From positions 16,074 through 80,073 of the forward strand of contig JAEXDA010000052.1 in the NCBI GenBank assembly GCA_023401925.1: 64,000 bases of DNA, given 5' to 3'. Both the position numbers and the translations under genes were made by a program. Positions 37,012 to 46,469 of this stretch are shown here, piece after piece. The DNA comes from Bacillota bacterium. GTDB taxonomy: Bacteria; Bacillota; UBA4882; UBA8346. The notes under the pieces are model-generated. The model had not been told where the DNA came from and ran no database searches. It worked only from the letters and a program-made list of their open reading frames with translations. Position 1 is the stretch's first letter, and each line of letters opens with the position of its first letter.

Positions 37012-40000
37012 ATGAGTAGTTATGATGTAAAGCGGATCTTTGTCGAGAAAAAGCCGGGCTTTGATGTTGAAGCGCAGGGATTGTTTCGAGATTTAAAATA
37101 TAACCTGGGGATCGATCATTTAAAAAGTTTACGGATTGTAAACCGTTACGATGTGGCCGGAATCAGCGAGGAGGAGTATCAAAAGGCGCGGCAGGTCATT
37201 TTTGCGGAATTGCCCGTTGATACGGTTACGGATGAGGAAATCGCCCTCGATGAGCGGTGGAAGGTTATTGCCTCGGAGTTTTTGCCGGGCCAATATGACC
37301 AAAGGGCGGATTCGGCCGGGCAATGCATTCAAATTTTGACCGGTCATGACCGTCCGGCTGTAAAAGTGGGGAAATTATTTTTACTGGAAGGGCATTTCAA
37401 TGAATCCGATTACCAAAGGATGAAAGAATATTGCCTGAACCCGTTGGAATCCCAGGAAGCATCCTGGGAAAAACCGGCTACACTTGAGATGGAACTTCCC
37501 TATCCACCGAATGTTAAGATCTTAAGTGGATTTAGCGGTTTTTCAGCAAAGCAGCTACAAGCTCTCCATCAACAATTGGGTCTGGCGATGTCTTTGGCAG
37601 ACTTGCAGTTTTGCCAAGAATATTTTAGGGATATCGAAAAAAGAGATCCTTCGTTAACCGAAATCCGGGTTTTGGATACCTACTGGTCGGATCATTGCCG
37701 CCATACCACTTTTTTGACGCATATCGACGATGTTGTCATCGAGGATGGTTTCTATAATCGGCCGGTGCAAGAGGCTTATCAGAAATATTTACAGAATCGC
37801 CTTACCATTCATGGTAATAAAAAAAAGCCGCTCTGCTTGATGGATTTGGCCACTATTGCTATGAAAGAATTAAGGCGCCAGGGTTTGCTTGATGATCTTG
37901 ATGTCTCGGATGAGATCAATGCCTGTAGCATCATGGTGGATGCGGATATCAACGGTGAAAAACAAGAGTGGCTTGTAATGTTCAAGAATGAAACCCATAA
38001 CCATCCTACCGAAATTGAACCTTTTGGTGGCGCGGCGACTTGTCTGGGCGGAGCCATCCGGGATCCGCTTTCAGGACGGTCTTATGTTTACCAGGCATTG
38101 AGGGTAACCGGCAGCGGCGATCCCCGTACCAAAATTCAAGATACCATTCCCGGAAAATTATCCCAACGAAAGATTACCCGTGGGGCTGCCGCCGGTTTTA
38201 GCGCCTACGGAAATCAAATCGGGCTGGCAACCGGGCAGGTGGCGGAGGTTTACGATGAAGGTTTTGTTGCCAAAAGAATGGAGATCGGCGCAGTCGTGGG
38301 GGCTGTCCCCAAGGCTAATGTCAAACGGGAGGAACCGGAGCCGGGAGATGTTATTATTTTGTTGGGTGGCCGTACCGGTCGTGACGGTTGCGGTGGCGCG
38401 ACTGGTTCTTCCAAGGAGCATAATGAAGAATCTTTGCTGACCTGCGGTGCTGAGGTACAAAAGGGGAACCCGCCCACCGAACGGAAGATCCAGCGACTGT
38501 TCCGCAACCCCGAAGTAAGCCTTTTAATCAAGCGCTGCAACGATTTTGGAGCCGGAGGTGTCGCGGTGGCCATTGGGGAGTTGGCCGACGGTCTGGAAAT
38601 CAATTTGGATGCTGTCCCCAAGAAATATGAGGGATTGGATGGCACTGAACTGGCTATTTCGGAATCTCAAGAACGGATGGCAGTGGTGGTTGCTGCTGAA
38701 AATGTGAGCAAGTTCTGCAACGCCGCAGCGGTTGAAAATCTCGAGGCCACTGTGGTGGCTGTGGTTACGGCTCTTAAGCGATTGCAGATGTTTTGGCGGG
38801 GAAAAAGTATTGTCGATATTAGCCGGGATTTTTTAAACAGCAACGGCGCTCCTCAACATTCCAAAGTATCGGTGGCCGCTCCTGATCCTGGGGAAAACAT
38901 TTTTAAAATCATACCGCAGGAAGTGGCGGCAAGCCTACAAACCGGCGCTATAGAGAAAGCTTGGCTTATTAATCTTGAACGCCTGAATGTTTGCAGTCAA
39001 AAGGGGTTGGTGGAAAGATTCGACAGTACCATTGGAGCCGGAACGGTCCTTTTGCCTTTTGGAGGGGGCTGTCAATCGACTCCTGCCGAGTGCATGGCTG
39101 CGAAACTTCCGGTTTTAGACGGCGATACGACGACCGGAACGCTGATGTCCTATGGTTATAATCCGGCCATCGGCAGATGGAGCCCTTTTTACGGTGCGGT
39201 ATATGCGATGATTGAAGCTGTTGCCAAGATAGTGGCCGGCGGCGGTAATTTTCGGAATATCCGCCTTACTTTGCAGGAATACTTTGAAAAATTGGGACAA
39301 AATGAAAAAAATTGGGGAAAACCTTTCAGCGCCCTCCTAGGAGCCTATTATACCCAACTTCAATTGGGGATTCCGGCTATTGGCGGGAAGGATAGTATGT
39401 CCGGTACTTTTAAGGATTTGACGGTTCCCCCGACTTTGGTGGCGTTTGCCATGACTGTAGCGGATGTCCGCACGGTTATTTCTCCGGAATTTAAGCAAAC
39501 CGGCAGTCACGTTATACTAATACCCTTGCATCGCGATTCTCAGGAGTTGCCTGATTTTGAAAGCATGGCGGTAAATTACGATCATATTTACCAGCTCATT
39601 AGTAGCGGTAAAGTTTTGGCAGCCCATTCGGTTCGAACGGGAGGAATTGCAGAAGCCGTTACGAAGATGTGTTTCGGCAACCGGATTGGCTTTGCCTTCG
39701 GAGGTACGTTAACTGCCGAGCAGTTATTTGCCCCCGATTATGGCTCAATTATTCTGGAGATCCCGGCTTCAGTAGACGCTGCAATACTTTTTGAAAACAT
39801 CGTTTATCGGGAATTGGGTTCGACTACAGCCTCCCCTGAGATTTCGGTTCATGGGGTGAAAATTGATTTATCAAGCGCTTACCGGAGTTGGAACAAACCT
39901 TTGGAAACTATTTTTCCCACCAAAGCCGGGGATTTTACTGAAAAGCCTCAATCTTACAGCTATGCAGTTGGTGATGGGACCCGGATAAAATCTCAATGGA

Positions 40001-40806
40001 AGGCAGCAAAACCTAGGGTTTTCATACCGGTTTTTCCGGGCACGAACTGTGAATATGATACCGAAAAAGCATTTATTCGTGCTGGGGCAACTGTGGGAAC
40101 TTTGGTATTCAGAAACCAAACTGCGGCTGATATTGAAAAGTCCATTGAACAAATGGTGAAGGCGATTAACAATTCCCAGATCATCATGTTGCCTGGCGGT
40201 TTTAGCGCCGGCGACGAGCCGGATGGTTCGGGGAAATTTATTGCGACGGTCTTCCGGAATCCTTATATTCAAGAAGCCGTAATGGGACTTTTGAAGGAAC
40301 GCGATGGTTTGATGCTGGGCATTTGTAACGGTTTCCAGGCGCTGATTAAACTGGGTTTGGTCCCTTATGGAGAAATTCGTGATTTGGGAGAGGATGCCCC
40401 AACTTTAACTTTTAATACCATTGGGCGGCATGTTTCTACCATGGTCCGGACCCGGATCGTTTCCAACCTTTCCCCATGGTTTGCCAATGTTACGTTGGGA
40501 GATATTCACACAATTGCGGTTTCCCATGGTGAGGGGCGGTTTGTTGCCAGACCCGAGACATTAGCCGGTTTGGCGAAGCAGGGGCAAATTGCTACACAAT
40601 ATGTGGATTTGGATGGTAAGGCCACCTATGATATTCAGTTTAATCCAAATGGTTCCCTCGACGCAATTGAAGGAATAACCAGTCCTGATGGGCGAATTTT
40701 AGGAAAGATGGGTCATTCGGAAAGGGTTGGCAACCAAGTTGGTAAGAATGTGCCGGGAAATAAGGATCAACGGATCTTTGAAGCGGGAGTGGAATATTTT
40801 AGCTGA
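37012..40806 (+). CDS. purL: Phosphoribosylformylglycinamidine synthase, single chain
   Basis: A 1264-residue FGAM synthase, fourth step of purine synthesis. It joins the two AIRS-like ATP-binding halves (about 190-980; motifs include DTYWSDHCRHTTF, KNETHNHPTEIEPFGGAATCLGG and IGGKDSMSG) to a C-terminal glutaminase domain (about 1010-1264) with GGFSAGDEPDGSGKF, nucleophile Cys1105 in GICNGFQ, and SHGEGRF. Most Bacillota use separate PurL, PurQ and PurS; this is the large form found in many clostridia. ATG 37012 has AAGGGGAG upstream; ATG 36991 would contain that site. No other pur gene is nearby. Confidence 0.95.
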   Translation: MSSYDVKRIFVEKKPGFDVEAQGLFRDLKYNLGIDHLKSLRIVNRYDVAGISEEEYQKARQVIFAELPVDTVTDEEIALDERWKVIASEFLPGQYDQRADSAGQCIQILTGHDRPAVKVGKLFLLEGHFNESDYQRMKEYCLNPLESQEASWEKPATLEMELPYPPNVKILSGFSGFSAKQLQALHQQLGLAMSLADLQFCQEYFRDIEKRDPSLTEIRVLDTYWSDHCRHTTFLTHIDDVVIEDGFYNRPVQEAYQKYLQNRLTIHGNKKKPLCLMDLATIAMKELRRQGLLDDLDVSDEINACSIMVDADINGEKQEWLVMFKNETHNHPTEIEPFGGAATCLGGAIRDPLSGRSYVYQALRVTGSGDPRTKIQDTIPGKLSQRKITRGAAAGFSAYGNQIGLATGQVAEVYDEGFVAKRMEIGAVVGAVPKANVKREEPEPGDVIILLGGRTGRDGCGGATGSSKEHNEESLLTCGAEVQKGNPPTERKIQRLFRNPEVSLLIKRCNDFGAGGVAVAIGELADGLEINLDAVPKKYEGLDGTELAISESQERMAVVVAAENVSKFCNAAAVENLEATVVAVVTALKRLQMFWRGKSIVDISRDFLNSNGAPQHSKVSVAAPDPGENIFKIIPQEVAASLQTGAIEKAWLINLERLNVCSQKGLVERFDSTIGAGTVLLPFGGGCQSTPAECMAAKLPVLDGDTTTGTLMSYGYNPAIGRWSPFYGAVYAMIEAVAKIVAGGGNFRNIRLTLQEYFEKLGQNEKNWGKPFSALLGAYYTQLQLGIPAIGGKDSMSGTFKDLTVPPTLVAFAMTVADVRTVISPEFKQTGSHVILIPLHRDSQELPDFESMAVNYDHIYQLISSGKVLAAHSVRTGGIAEAVTKMCFGNRIGFAFGGTLTAEQLFAPDYGSIILEIPASVDAAILFENIVYRELGSTTASPEISVHGVKIDLSSAYRSWNKPLETIFPTKAGDFTEKPQSYSYAVGDGTRIKSQWKAAKPRVFIPVFPGTNCEYDTEKAFIRAGATVGTLVFRNQTAADIEKSIEQMVKAINNSQIIMLPGGFSAGDEPDGSGKFIATVFRNPYIQEAVMGLLKERDGLMLGICNGFQALIKLGLVPYGEIRDLGEDAPTLTFNTIGRHVSTMVRTRIVSNLSPWFANVTLGDIHTIAVSHGEGRFVARPETLAGLAKQGQIATQYVDLDGKATYDIQFNPNGSLDAIEGITSPDGRILGKMGHSERVGNQVGKNVPGNKDQRIFEAGVEYFS

Positions 40807-41416
40807 TTGACAAACTAAAACATATGAAATGAAACCTGAAGTCCCGCAGAATTTCACAATGAAAGTTCAGCTGAAAGAAATTGTGAAACCTTTGAAAAAA
40901 AACGTCTCATTCAAGGTTAACCCTTATCGGTGAGACGTTTTAAGAATTCATAATATGTTTGTTGGAGAGTTGCGGGTTAAGGTGAGGTGAATTGATGCAT
41001 TGAATTTCGATATCGTGTATAGGTAAGCGCACGATATTTATTTTTGCACAGCCTTCTTTATGTCCGGCCTTGCTTTTAAGATATCACGGTTTGATGGAAA
41101 ATTGATGAATCGAATATGACAAATAGGTGAAAATGAAGGAGTCAAATATTATTGAGAGAACTAACCCGTGGGGCTGTCTAAAAGTTCTTTAAAATCAACA
41201 GGAAATCCAACAATCCTCTCAGCAAGTCAAGAGTTACAGGAGATTGCCTGGTTGATGGCGAATAAGTAATTAAGAAAGATGTGGAGTATTTTCATTCCCG
41301 GTTTTTTCGATGGATCATTTTTATATCGGGCTATGGAATTTTACAGGAATATTTTTTCATTTTGGTAGTATCCTTTATTGAGATAAAAGTGGGCATGATT
41401 TTTAGGGGGTGTATTA
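40807..41416. other. Intergenic stretch between purL and the SPOR gene
   Basis: It holds a stem (TTTCACAAT 40852-40860 with ATTGTGAAA 40880-40888), the purL terminator, and at about 41169-41205 a sequence resembling one arm of the inverted-repeat element at 45063. I see no gene. A short reading from ATG about 41133 (19 codons) is not supported. Confidence 0.5.
40899..40941 (+). terminator. Terminator after purL
   Basis: AAAACGTCTCA (40899-40909) pairs perfectly with TGAGACGTTTT (40931-40941) around a 21-base loop, ending in a short T run. Confidence 0.75.
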
Positions 41417-42004
41417 ATGGAACAGAAAAGTAAAGGGGCTAAATCGTTTTCAAATTTGTTGTCTAAAACAGCCGGTTTGGTTTTTTTCTCCTTTTTGGCC
41501 ATATCATTAGGCGTAGTCTTTGGTTTGCTTTTTGAAGGCTGGGTTAAAGATCAACCGGGTACTCCGGTAAACACCGATAATTCATTACAGACTACCGATT
41601 TATCGACTGATGTATCGTCAGCCAGCAGTAAACCCGACATCAACACGAATGTAGATAACGTGAAGATTATTGATGAAACCGAATCGTCGAAACCGACTCA
41701 TTCTTTACCCGATAAGCAGACTGCGGGCTCGACGACAGTCAATAAACCGGTACAAACCCCGGTAGTGAACCCTGGGGTTCCGGTGGTGAATGTAAAATTC
41801 AAAGTGCGGGTCGGTCCTTATGCAAATCACAATGAAGCTCTGGCTGCCTCTCAACAACTTCATTCCTTGGGCTATCCCGTCTATGTGGGCAATAAACCTC
41901 CATTTTCCGTGCAGGTGGGAGCTTTCGCCGCGAGAGCCAACGCCGATCGCGTAAAAACCGAGCTTACCGGCAAGGGTTATAAAGTAAGTGTCGATCAAAA
42001 TTAA
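41417..42004 (+). CDS. SPOR-domain membrane protein
   Basis: A 195-residue protein: one membrane segment (about 19-41), a Ser/Thr/Asp-rich low-complexity region (about 48-125), and a C-terminal SPOR domain (about 128-195) ending VGAFAARANADRVKTELTGKGYKV. SPOR domains bind denuded peptidoglycan at division septa or in the spore cortex. AGGGGGTG precedes the ATG. It stands alone, followed by a terminator. Confidence 0.85.
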   Translation: MEQKSKGAKSFSNLLSKTAGLVFFSFLAISLGVVFGLLFEGWVKDQPGTPVNTDNSLQTTDLSTDVSSASSKPDINTNVDNVKIIDETESSKPTHSLPDKQTAGSTTVNKPVQTPVVNPGVPVVNVKFKVRVGPYANHNEALAASQQLHSLGYPVYVGNKPPFSVQVGAFAARANADRVKTELTGKGYKVSVDQN

Positions 42005-42070
42005 ATTAATTGAAGAATCGCTTCCCTAGGTCTATTCGAGGAAATTCTGGAATCCGACATTTTTGTTGAA

Positions 42071-42132
42071 AATAACCGGCCTATTTTGTTTAGCACAGCG
42101 TCATCAATAGGCTAGTTATTTTTTATTTTTTC
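42071..42132 (+). terminator. Terminator after the SPOR gene
   Basis: AATAACCGGCCTATT and AATAGGCTAGTTATT form a stem with a small internal loop and are followed by a long T-rich tail. Confidence 0.8.
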
Positions 42133-42336
42133 CAGTTATTGAAATGGCTGCGGCTTTTTAATTGGATCTACTTGTCAAACAAACTAAATAATGTTATGTT
42201 GGATTTATATTGATTCACCGTAGAACAGATCAACTGTGCTTTTTTTATTTAAGCCAATGAAATGGTAGGCAGCGGATATATTGCAATCGTAATGCTGCTG
42301 TTATCAAAATAGGCGAAAAAGATGGGAGGATAAACT
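42133..42336. other. Upstream region of the nuoE-like gene
   Basis: TTGTCA at about 42174 and TTATGT 16 bases further could be a promoter. A small ACAG/CTGT hairpin with a T run near 42231-42248 is too short to call a terminator. No gene is seen. Confidence 0.35.
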
Positions 42337-42852
42337 ATGGGTGAAGTTTGTAGATCTTGTTCAGGCGCTTCTAATGAGTTCGATCCGCGTTATGAGCGGC
42401 TTCAAAAGATCATCGCCGAGCACCGGGGGAAGCCGGGGGCTTTAATTCCGGTTCTGCACCAAGCACAAGAAATGTTTGGTTATTTGGCAGAGGATGTTCA
42501 GGAGTTGGTCGCGGAAGGTTTGGGAATTCCTTTGTCCGAGGTTTATGGAGTCATTACGTTTTATTCACTGTTTTCAACCAAACCCCGTGGGGAAAATACC
42601 ATCGGTGTTTGTATGGGAACCGCTTGCTACGTTAAGGGTGCAGCCGACATTTTAAGAGCGATTCAAACGGAGATAGGGGTAGAAATTGATGATACCAGTA
42701 AAGATGGTTTATTCACTTTAACGGTTACCCGGTGTTTGGGCGCCTGCGGACTCGCTCCTGTCATTACAATCGGGGAAGATGTTTATGGACGGCTAACTCC
42801 TGATAAAATTCCCGATATCATAAACAAATACCGGAAAAGCAATTTGAAATGA
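42337..42852 (+). CDS. nuoE: NuoE/HydC-type [2Fe-2S] subunit
   Basis: A 171-residue thioredoxin-fold subunit of an NADH-linked oxidoreductase. The [2Fe-2S] ligands are Cys92, Cys97, Cys133 and Cys137 (GVCMGTACYVKG and TRCLGACGLAP). The N-terminal helical part matches NuoE/HndA. In fermentative anaerobes this subunit belongs to NADH/ferredoxin-dependent [FeFe] hydrogenases or formate dehydrogenases. A GGGAGG site precedes the ATG. The NuoF-like gene follows after a 344-base gap. Confidence 0.92.
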   Translation: MGEVCRSCSGASNEFDPRYERLQKIIAEHRGKPGALIPVLHQAQEMFGYLAEDVQELVAEGLGIPLSEVYGVITFYSLFSTKPRGENTIGVCMGTACYVKGAADILRAIQTEIGVEIDDTSKDGLFTLTVTRCLGACGLAPVITIGEDVYGRLTPDKIPDIINKYRKSNLK

Positions 42853-43196
42853 ATTTTGAAGTTATTTGATGATTTTGTTTGTGAAAAAATGAACAAGCGA
42901 CTCCTCGAAAATGGAATGTGAGAGGAGGGAGATCTTAACCGCAGTTCATCATAATTTGGTAATGCTTTTGATGGATGGCTTAAGACTTACCTCTTTCTAC
43001 ATGAAACACAGCTCCGTTTGATACTACACACACGCAAGGTTTTGACTTTGGTATCGGGATAATCAGAAATCAGAACGAACACACTCTCGAAGGGGTATTT
43101 CCTGAATAAACCTTGGTTTAGTTATGGTTATTAAAGTTGGGAAGTTTTTGTTTTGATACTTTAAAACTGTACAGCGAATATTGGGGGGATTCATTG
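42853..43196. other. Gap between nuoE-like and nuoF-like genes
   Basis: An unusually long gap for this gene pair. Related operons often carry a short histidine-kinase-like ATPase or ferredoxin gene here. I find only a possible 36-codon reading from about 42910 with no recognisable similarity, so I treat it as non-coding. Confidence 0.4.
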
Positions 43197-44987
43197 ATGG
43201 AATCATATCGCAGACATGTTTTAGTCTGTGCCGGGGCTGGTTGTATTTCGTCCGGTTGCAAAGAGGTTGAGCGGAACCTCATTAGCGAACTTCAAAGTCA
43301 TCGCCTGGATAATGAAATTAAGGTCATTCCAACCGGTTGCATCGGCAGCTGTGATTTAGGACCGGTAATTGTGGTTTACCCCGAAGGAGTGTTTTATGAG
43401 CGGGTTAAAGCACAGGACGTTAAAGCGATTGTTGAGGAACATTTGGTGGGAAATGAACCGGTGGAGCGACTGTTGCATAAGGATAGCACCGGTAAAACAA
43501 TCACTCATTATCAAGATATACCGTTTTTCAATAAACAGTTGCGGATTGCTTTGCGCAACGTCGGAAGTATCAATCCGGAAGCCATCGAGGATTATGTAGC
43601 CCGGGATGGTTATGCTGCCCTGGGTAAAGTGTTGACCTCCTATAAGCCGGGAGATGTGGCGGATATCGTAAAACGTTCCGGTTTGAGGGGCCGTGGCGGG
43701 GCAGGGTTTCCAACCGGTGTCAAGTGGGAGTTGACGATGAATGCGCCCGGTGATGAGAAATATGTCGTTTGTAACGCCGATGAAGGTGATCCGGGCGCTT
43801 TTATGGATCGAAGCGTTTTGGAAGGTGATCCTCATGCGGTCATCGAAGCCATGGCAATTGCCGGATACACCATAGGGTCTAAACAGGGATATGTGTATGT
43901 ACGGGCGGAATATCCTTTAGCAGTCGAACGGCTTGGTCGTGCTATCATCAAGGCCCGTGAATTTGGGGCATTGGGGAAAAATATCTTTCATAGCGGGTTT
44001 GATTTTGATATGGAAATCCGGGTCGGCGCCGGAGCCTTTGTATGCGGGGAAGAAACGGCCTTGATTGCTTCGATTGAAGGGAAAAGGGGCGAACCCAGTC
44101 CCAAGCCGCCGTTTCCGGCAGTTAAAGGTGTTTGGGGGAAACCGACACTGATTAATAATGTGGAAACGTATGCCAATATCGCGCCGATCATTTTGAGAGG
44201 CGCCGAGTGGTTTGCCGGGATCGGTACGGAAAAGAGCAAAGGTACCAAGGTGTTTGCCATTGCCGGAAAGATTAAAAATACCGGTTTGGTGGAGGTTCCC
44301 ATTGGAACGAAGTTACGGGAAATCATCTTTGATTTGGGCGGGGGAATCCCTGGCGGCAAGAAATTCAAAGCAGCCCAGACCGGTGGGCCATCCGGCGGCT
44401 GTTTAACGACCGAACATTTGGATCTGCCCATGGATTATGAATCTTTAAAAGCCGTCGGTTCGATGATGGGTTCCGGTGGTTTGATTGTTATGGATGAAGA
44501 TACGTGCATGGTTGATGTCGCCCGGTTCTTCTTGGACTTTACCCAGGATGAGTCCTGCGGGAAATGTACGCCTTGCCGGATAGGGACCAAACGGATGCTG
44601 GAGATTTTGACCAGGATTACGGAGGGTAAAGGAGTTCCCAGTGATTTGGAAGCCTTGGAGACCTTGGCCAAACATATCAGCAGCACTGCTTTATGCGGAT
44701 TGGGCCAGTCAGCTCCGCAGCCGGTATTATCCACCATGAAGTATTTCCGGGACGAATATGAAGCGCATATTTATGATAAGCGTTGTCCGGCCGGAGTATG
44801 TAAGGCTCTGTTATCGTATAAGGTCAAAGCCGATCTTTGCCGTGGATGTTCGATCTGCGCCAAACATTGCCCGGCTTCAGCGATTACTGGCGAAACCAAA
44901 AAGGCTCACGTCATTAACAGTCTAAAATGCGTTAAGTGCGGCGTCTGTATGCAGAAGTGTCCGTTCAAGGCGATTGAGTTGAGCTAA
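43197..44987 (+). CDS. nuoF: NuoF/HydB-type NADH-oxidising subunit with ferredoxin tail
   Basis: A 596-residue flavoprotein. An N-terminal thioredoxin-like [2Fe-2S] domain (Cys11, Cys16 and Cys21 visible, then PTGCIGSC) leads to the FMN/NADH domain with GLRGRGGAGFPTGVKW and NADEGDPGAFMDRS, an SLBB region, the NuoF [4Fe-4S] motif ESCGKCTPCRIGT, and a C-terminal pair of [4Fe-4S] ferredoxin motifs (CRGCSICAKHCP and CVKCGVCMQKCP). This is the architecture of HydB of electron-bifurcating hydrogenases. ATG 43197 has GGGGGGA at 7 bases. No NuoG/HydA gene follows, so the catalytic partner must be elsewhere or absent. Confidence 0.93.
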   Translation: MESYRRHVLVCAGAGCISSGCKEVERNLISELQSHRLDNEIKVIPTGCIGSCDLGPVIVVYPEGVFYERVKAQDVKAIVEEHLVGNEPVERLLHKDSTGKTITHYQDIPFFNKQLRIALRNVGSINPEAIEDYVARDGYAALGKVLTSYKPGDVADIVKRSGLRGRGGAGFPTGVKWELTMNAPGDEKYVVCNADEGDPGAFMDRSVLEGDPHAVIEAMAIAGYTIGSKQGYVYVRAEYPLAVERLGRAIIKAREFGALGKNIFHSGFDFDMEIRVGAGAFVCGEETALIASIEGKRGEPSPKPPFPAVKGVWGKPTLINNVETYANIAPIILRGAEWFAGIGTEKSKGTKVFAIAGKIKNTGLVEVPIGTKLREIIFDLGGGIPGGKKFKAAQTGGPSGGCLTTEHLDLPMDYESLKAVGSMMGSGGLIVMDEDTCMVDVARFFLDFTQDESCGKCTPCRIGTKRMLEILTRITEGKGVPSDLEALETLAKHISSTALCGLGQSAPQPVLSTMKYFRDEYEAHIYDKRCPAGVCKALLSYKVKADLCRGCSICAKHCPASAITGETKKAHVINSLKCVKCGVCMQKCPFKAIELS

Positions 44988-45546
44988 TACTTTTGTATGC
45001 GGATAATGGGGGCGAACCGTTCTTACAAGCCTATGTAGCCAGAAGACCAGTATAACAAAAGCAAAAGGCTGTCGAAAAAGTACTTTACAATCAATAAGAA
45101 TTGCAATGGACTCCATTGTCGATTAAACAGGGAGTATATATTGTAATTTTTTGTTGATGAATTTACTTTTCAGATAGCCTTTTTATGTACTTAAAAGCCT
45201 AATATCTTTCCTCCCAGCCAACAGTCTCCCCTAAAAACTATGATTGTAAGTAGGAAAAGGGCCCCGTGAGAAAACGAGCAAAACATTTCATAATGTAACA
45301 ATATTGATCAAAATTTTCAGGAATACTGTATACATGATAATACTAATCTTAGCTAAACAACGAAGGAAGAAAAATACGTTTATGTTCATATGTGATTTTT
45401 TTTGGATAAAAGAAGATAATTTTCTTTGAAAGATTGCAGGAATTTGCAAAAAATAGCAGAAAATATAATCATAAAATTGCAGATATGTTAAACCGGTCCA
45501 TGCTAAATGTCCGGTGATTGAATGAATCCAACCCTGGAGGAATATC
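44988..45546. other. Intergenic stretch before the deoR-type gene
   Basis: It contains the inverted-repeat element at 45063-45184. The rest is AT-rich and probably holds the promoter and autoregulatory site of the DeoR gene, but I cannot point to a confident promoter. Confidence 0.45.
45063..45184. repeat. Short inverted-repeat element (MITE-like)
   Basis: The arms 45063-45106 and 45141-45184 are imperfect inverted copies over about 44 bases, beginning AAAAGGCTGTC and ending GATAGCCTTTT. The centre contains a smaller CAATGGA/TCCATTG palindrome. Relics with similar arms occur near 41169 and 55121. It could also act as a bidirectional transcription stop. Confidence 0.6.
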
Positions 45547-46356
45547 ATGACGCAGAATAGTCAAGAGTCCATTTTGCCGGCAGAAAGAAGAAAACGGATT
45601 TTAGAGCATATTCAACAAAATGGCAGTGGCCGAATTGAAGAATTAGCGTCCGTTTTGGGAGTTTCTGAGGCCACGGTGAGGCGGGATCTGTCCATACTTG
45701 AAACGGATGGTTTTGTCGATCGCACTCACGGAGGGGCTGTTCTTCCTGAAACGAGTACCGCCTTTGAACGTCTTTACTCCGAGAAAAGGGCTATTCTTTC
45801 CGAGGAAAAGCAGGCGATTGGGATCAAAGCGGCCAGCATGATTTCGGATGGAGAAACCCTCATTTTGGACTCGGGATCGACCACTTTTGAAATTGCCCGG
45901 AACCTCACTTTTCACAAAAATCTTACTATCATCACTTATGACCTATTCATAGCCAGCAGCATCATTTATGATCCGTCGACCACCATCATTGTTACCGGTG
46001 GGGTTCGGCGGGACGGTTTTAATATTTTGGTTGGCCCGATAGCTGAAGAACTGCTTCGCCAAGTCAGAGTTAATAAAGCATTTATCGGAGCCGATGCCGT
46101 CGACGTTGCACAAGGAATTACCAATGCAACATTTACTGAAGTATCCATTAAACGATTGATTATTGAGGCTGCCAATGAAGTGATTTTGGTCGCGGATCAT
46201 TCGAAATTTGGGAAATTAGCATTAGCTAAGGTATGTTCGCTTGAACAGGTTGATCATATTGTGACGGATCAGAAAGTTGATGATTCGATTCTACAGGGGA
46301 TTTTGCGGTTAGAAATCCCATATACCGTTGTTGATACCGAAGAGAAAAATATTTAA
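45547..46356 (+). CDS. DeoR-family transcriptional regulator
   Basis: A 269-residue repressor: an N-terminal winged helix (about 12-66; IEELASVLGVSEATVRRDLSILE, then THGGA) and a C-terminal DeoRC sugar-phosphate sensor (about 85-240) with ILDSGSTTFEIA and ADHSKFGK motifs. It heads the following catabolic operon and should derepress it when a phosphorylated intermediate, perhaps the FGGY kinase product, accumulates. GGAGG lies 9 bases before the ATG. Confidence 0.92.
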   Translation: MTQNSQESILPAERRKRILEHIQQNGSGRIEELASVLGVSEATVRRDLSILETDGFVDRTHGGAVLPETSTAFERLYSEKRAILSEEKQAIGIKAASMISDGETLILDSGSTTFEIARNLTFHKNLTIITYDLFIASSIIYDPSTTIIVTGGVRRDGFNILVGPIAEELLRQVRVNKAFIGADAVDVAQGITNATFTEVSIKRLIIEAANEVILVADHSKFGKLALAKVCSLEQVDHIVTDQKVDDSILQGILRLEIPYTVVDTEEKNI

Positions 46357-46469
46357 CTCTATCTATGCAGTTCCGATTTGCATGGATTGGGCTTCTAATA
46401 CATACGAAAGGAGGTTTGTTTTTATTGGCTTTGTGACTTTAAAACTTAATAGTGGAGGCGTACACATCG

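Noticed and set aside
42910..43020. Small gene between nuoE-like and nuoF-like genes
   Set aside because: 36 codons, no plausible ribosome site or similarity.
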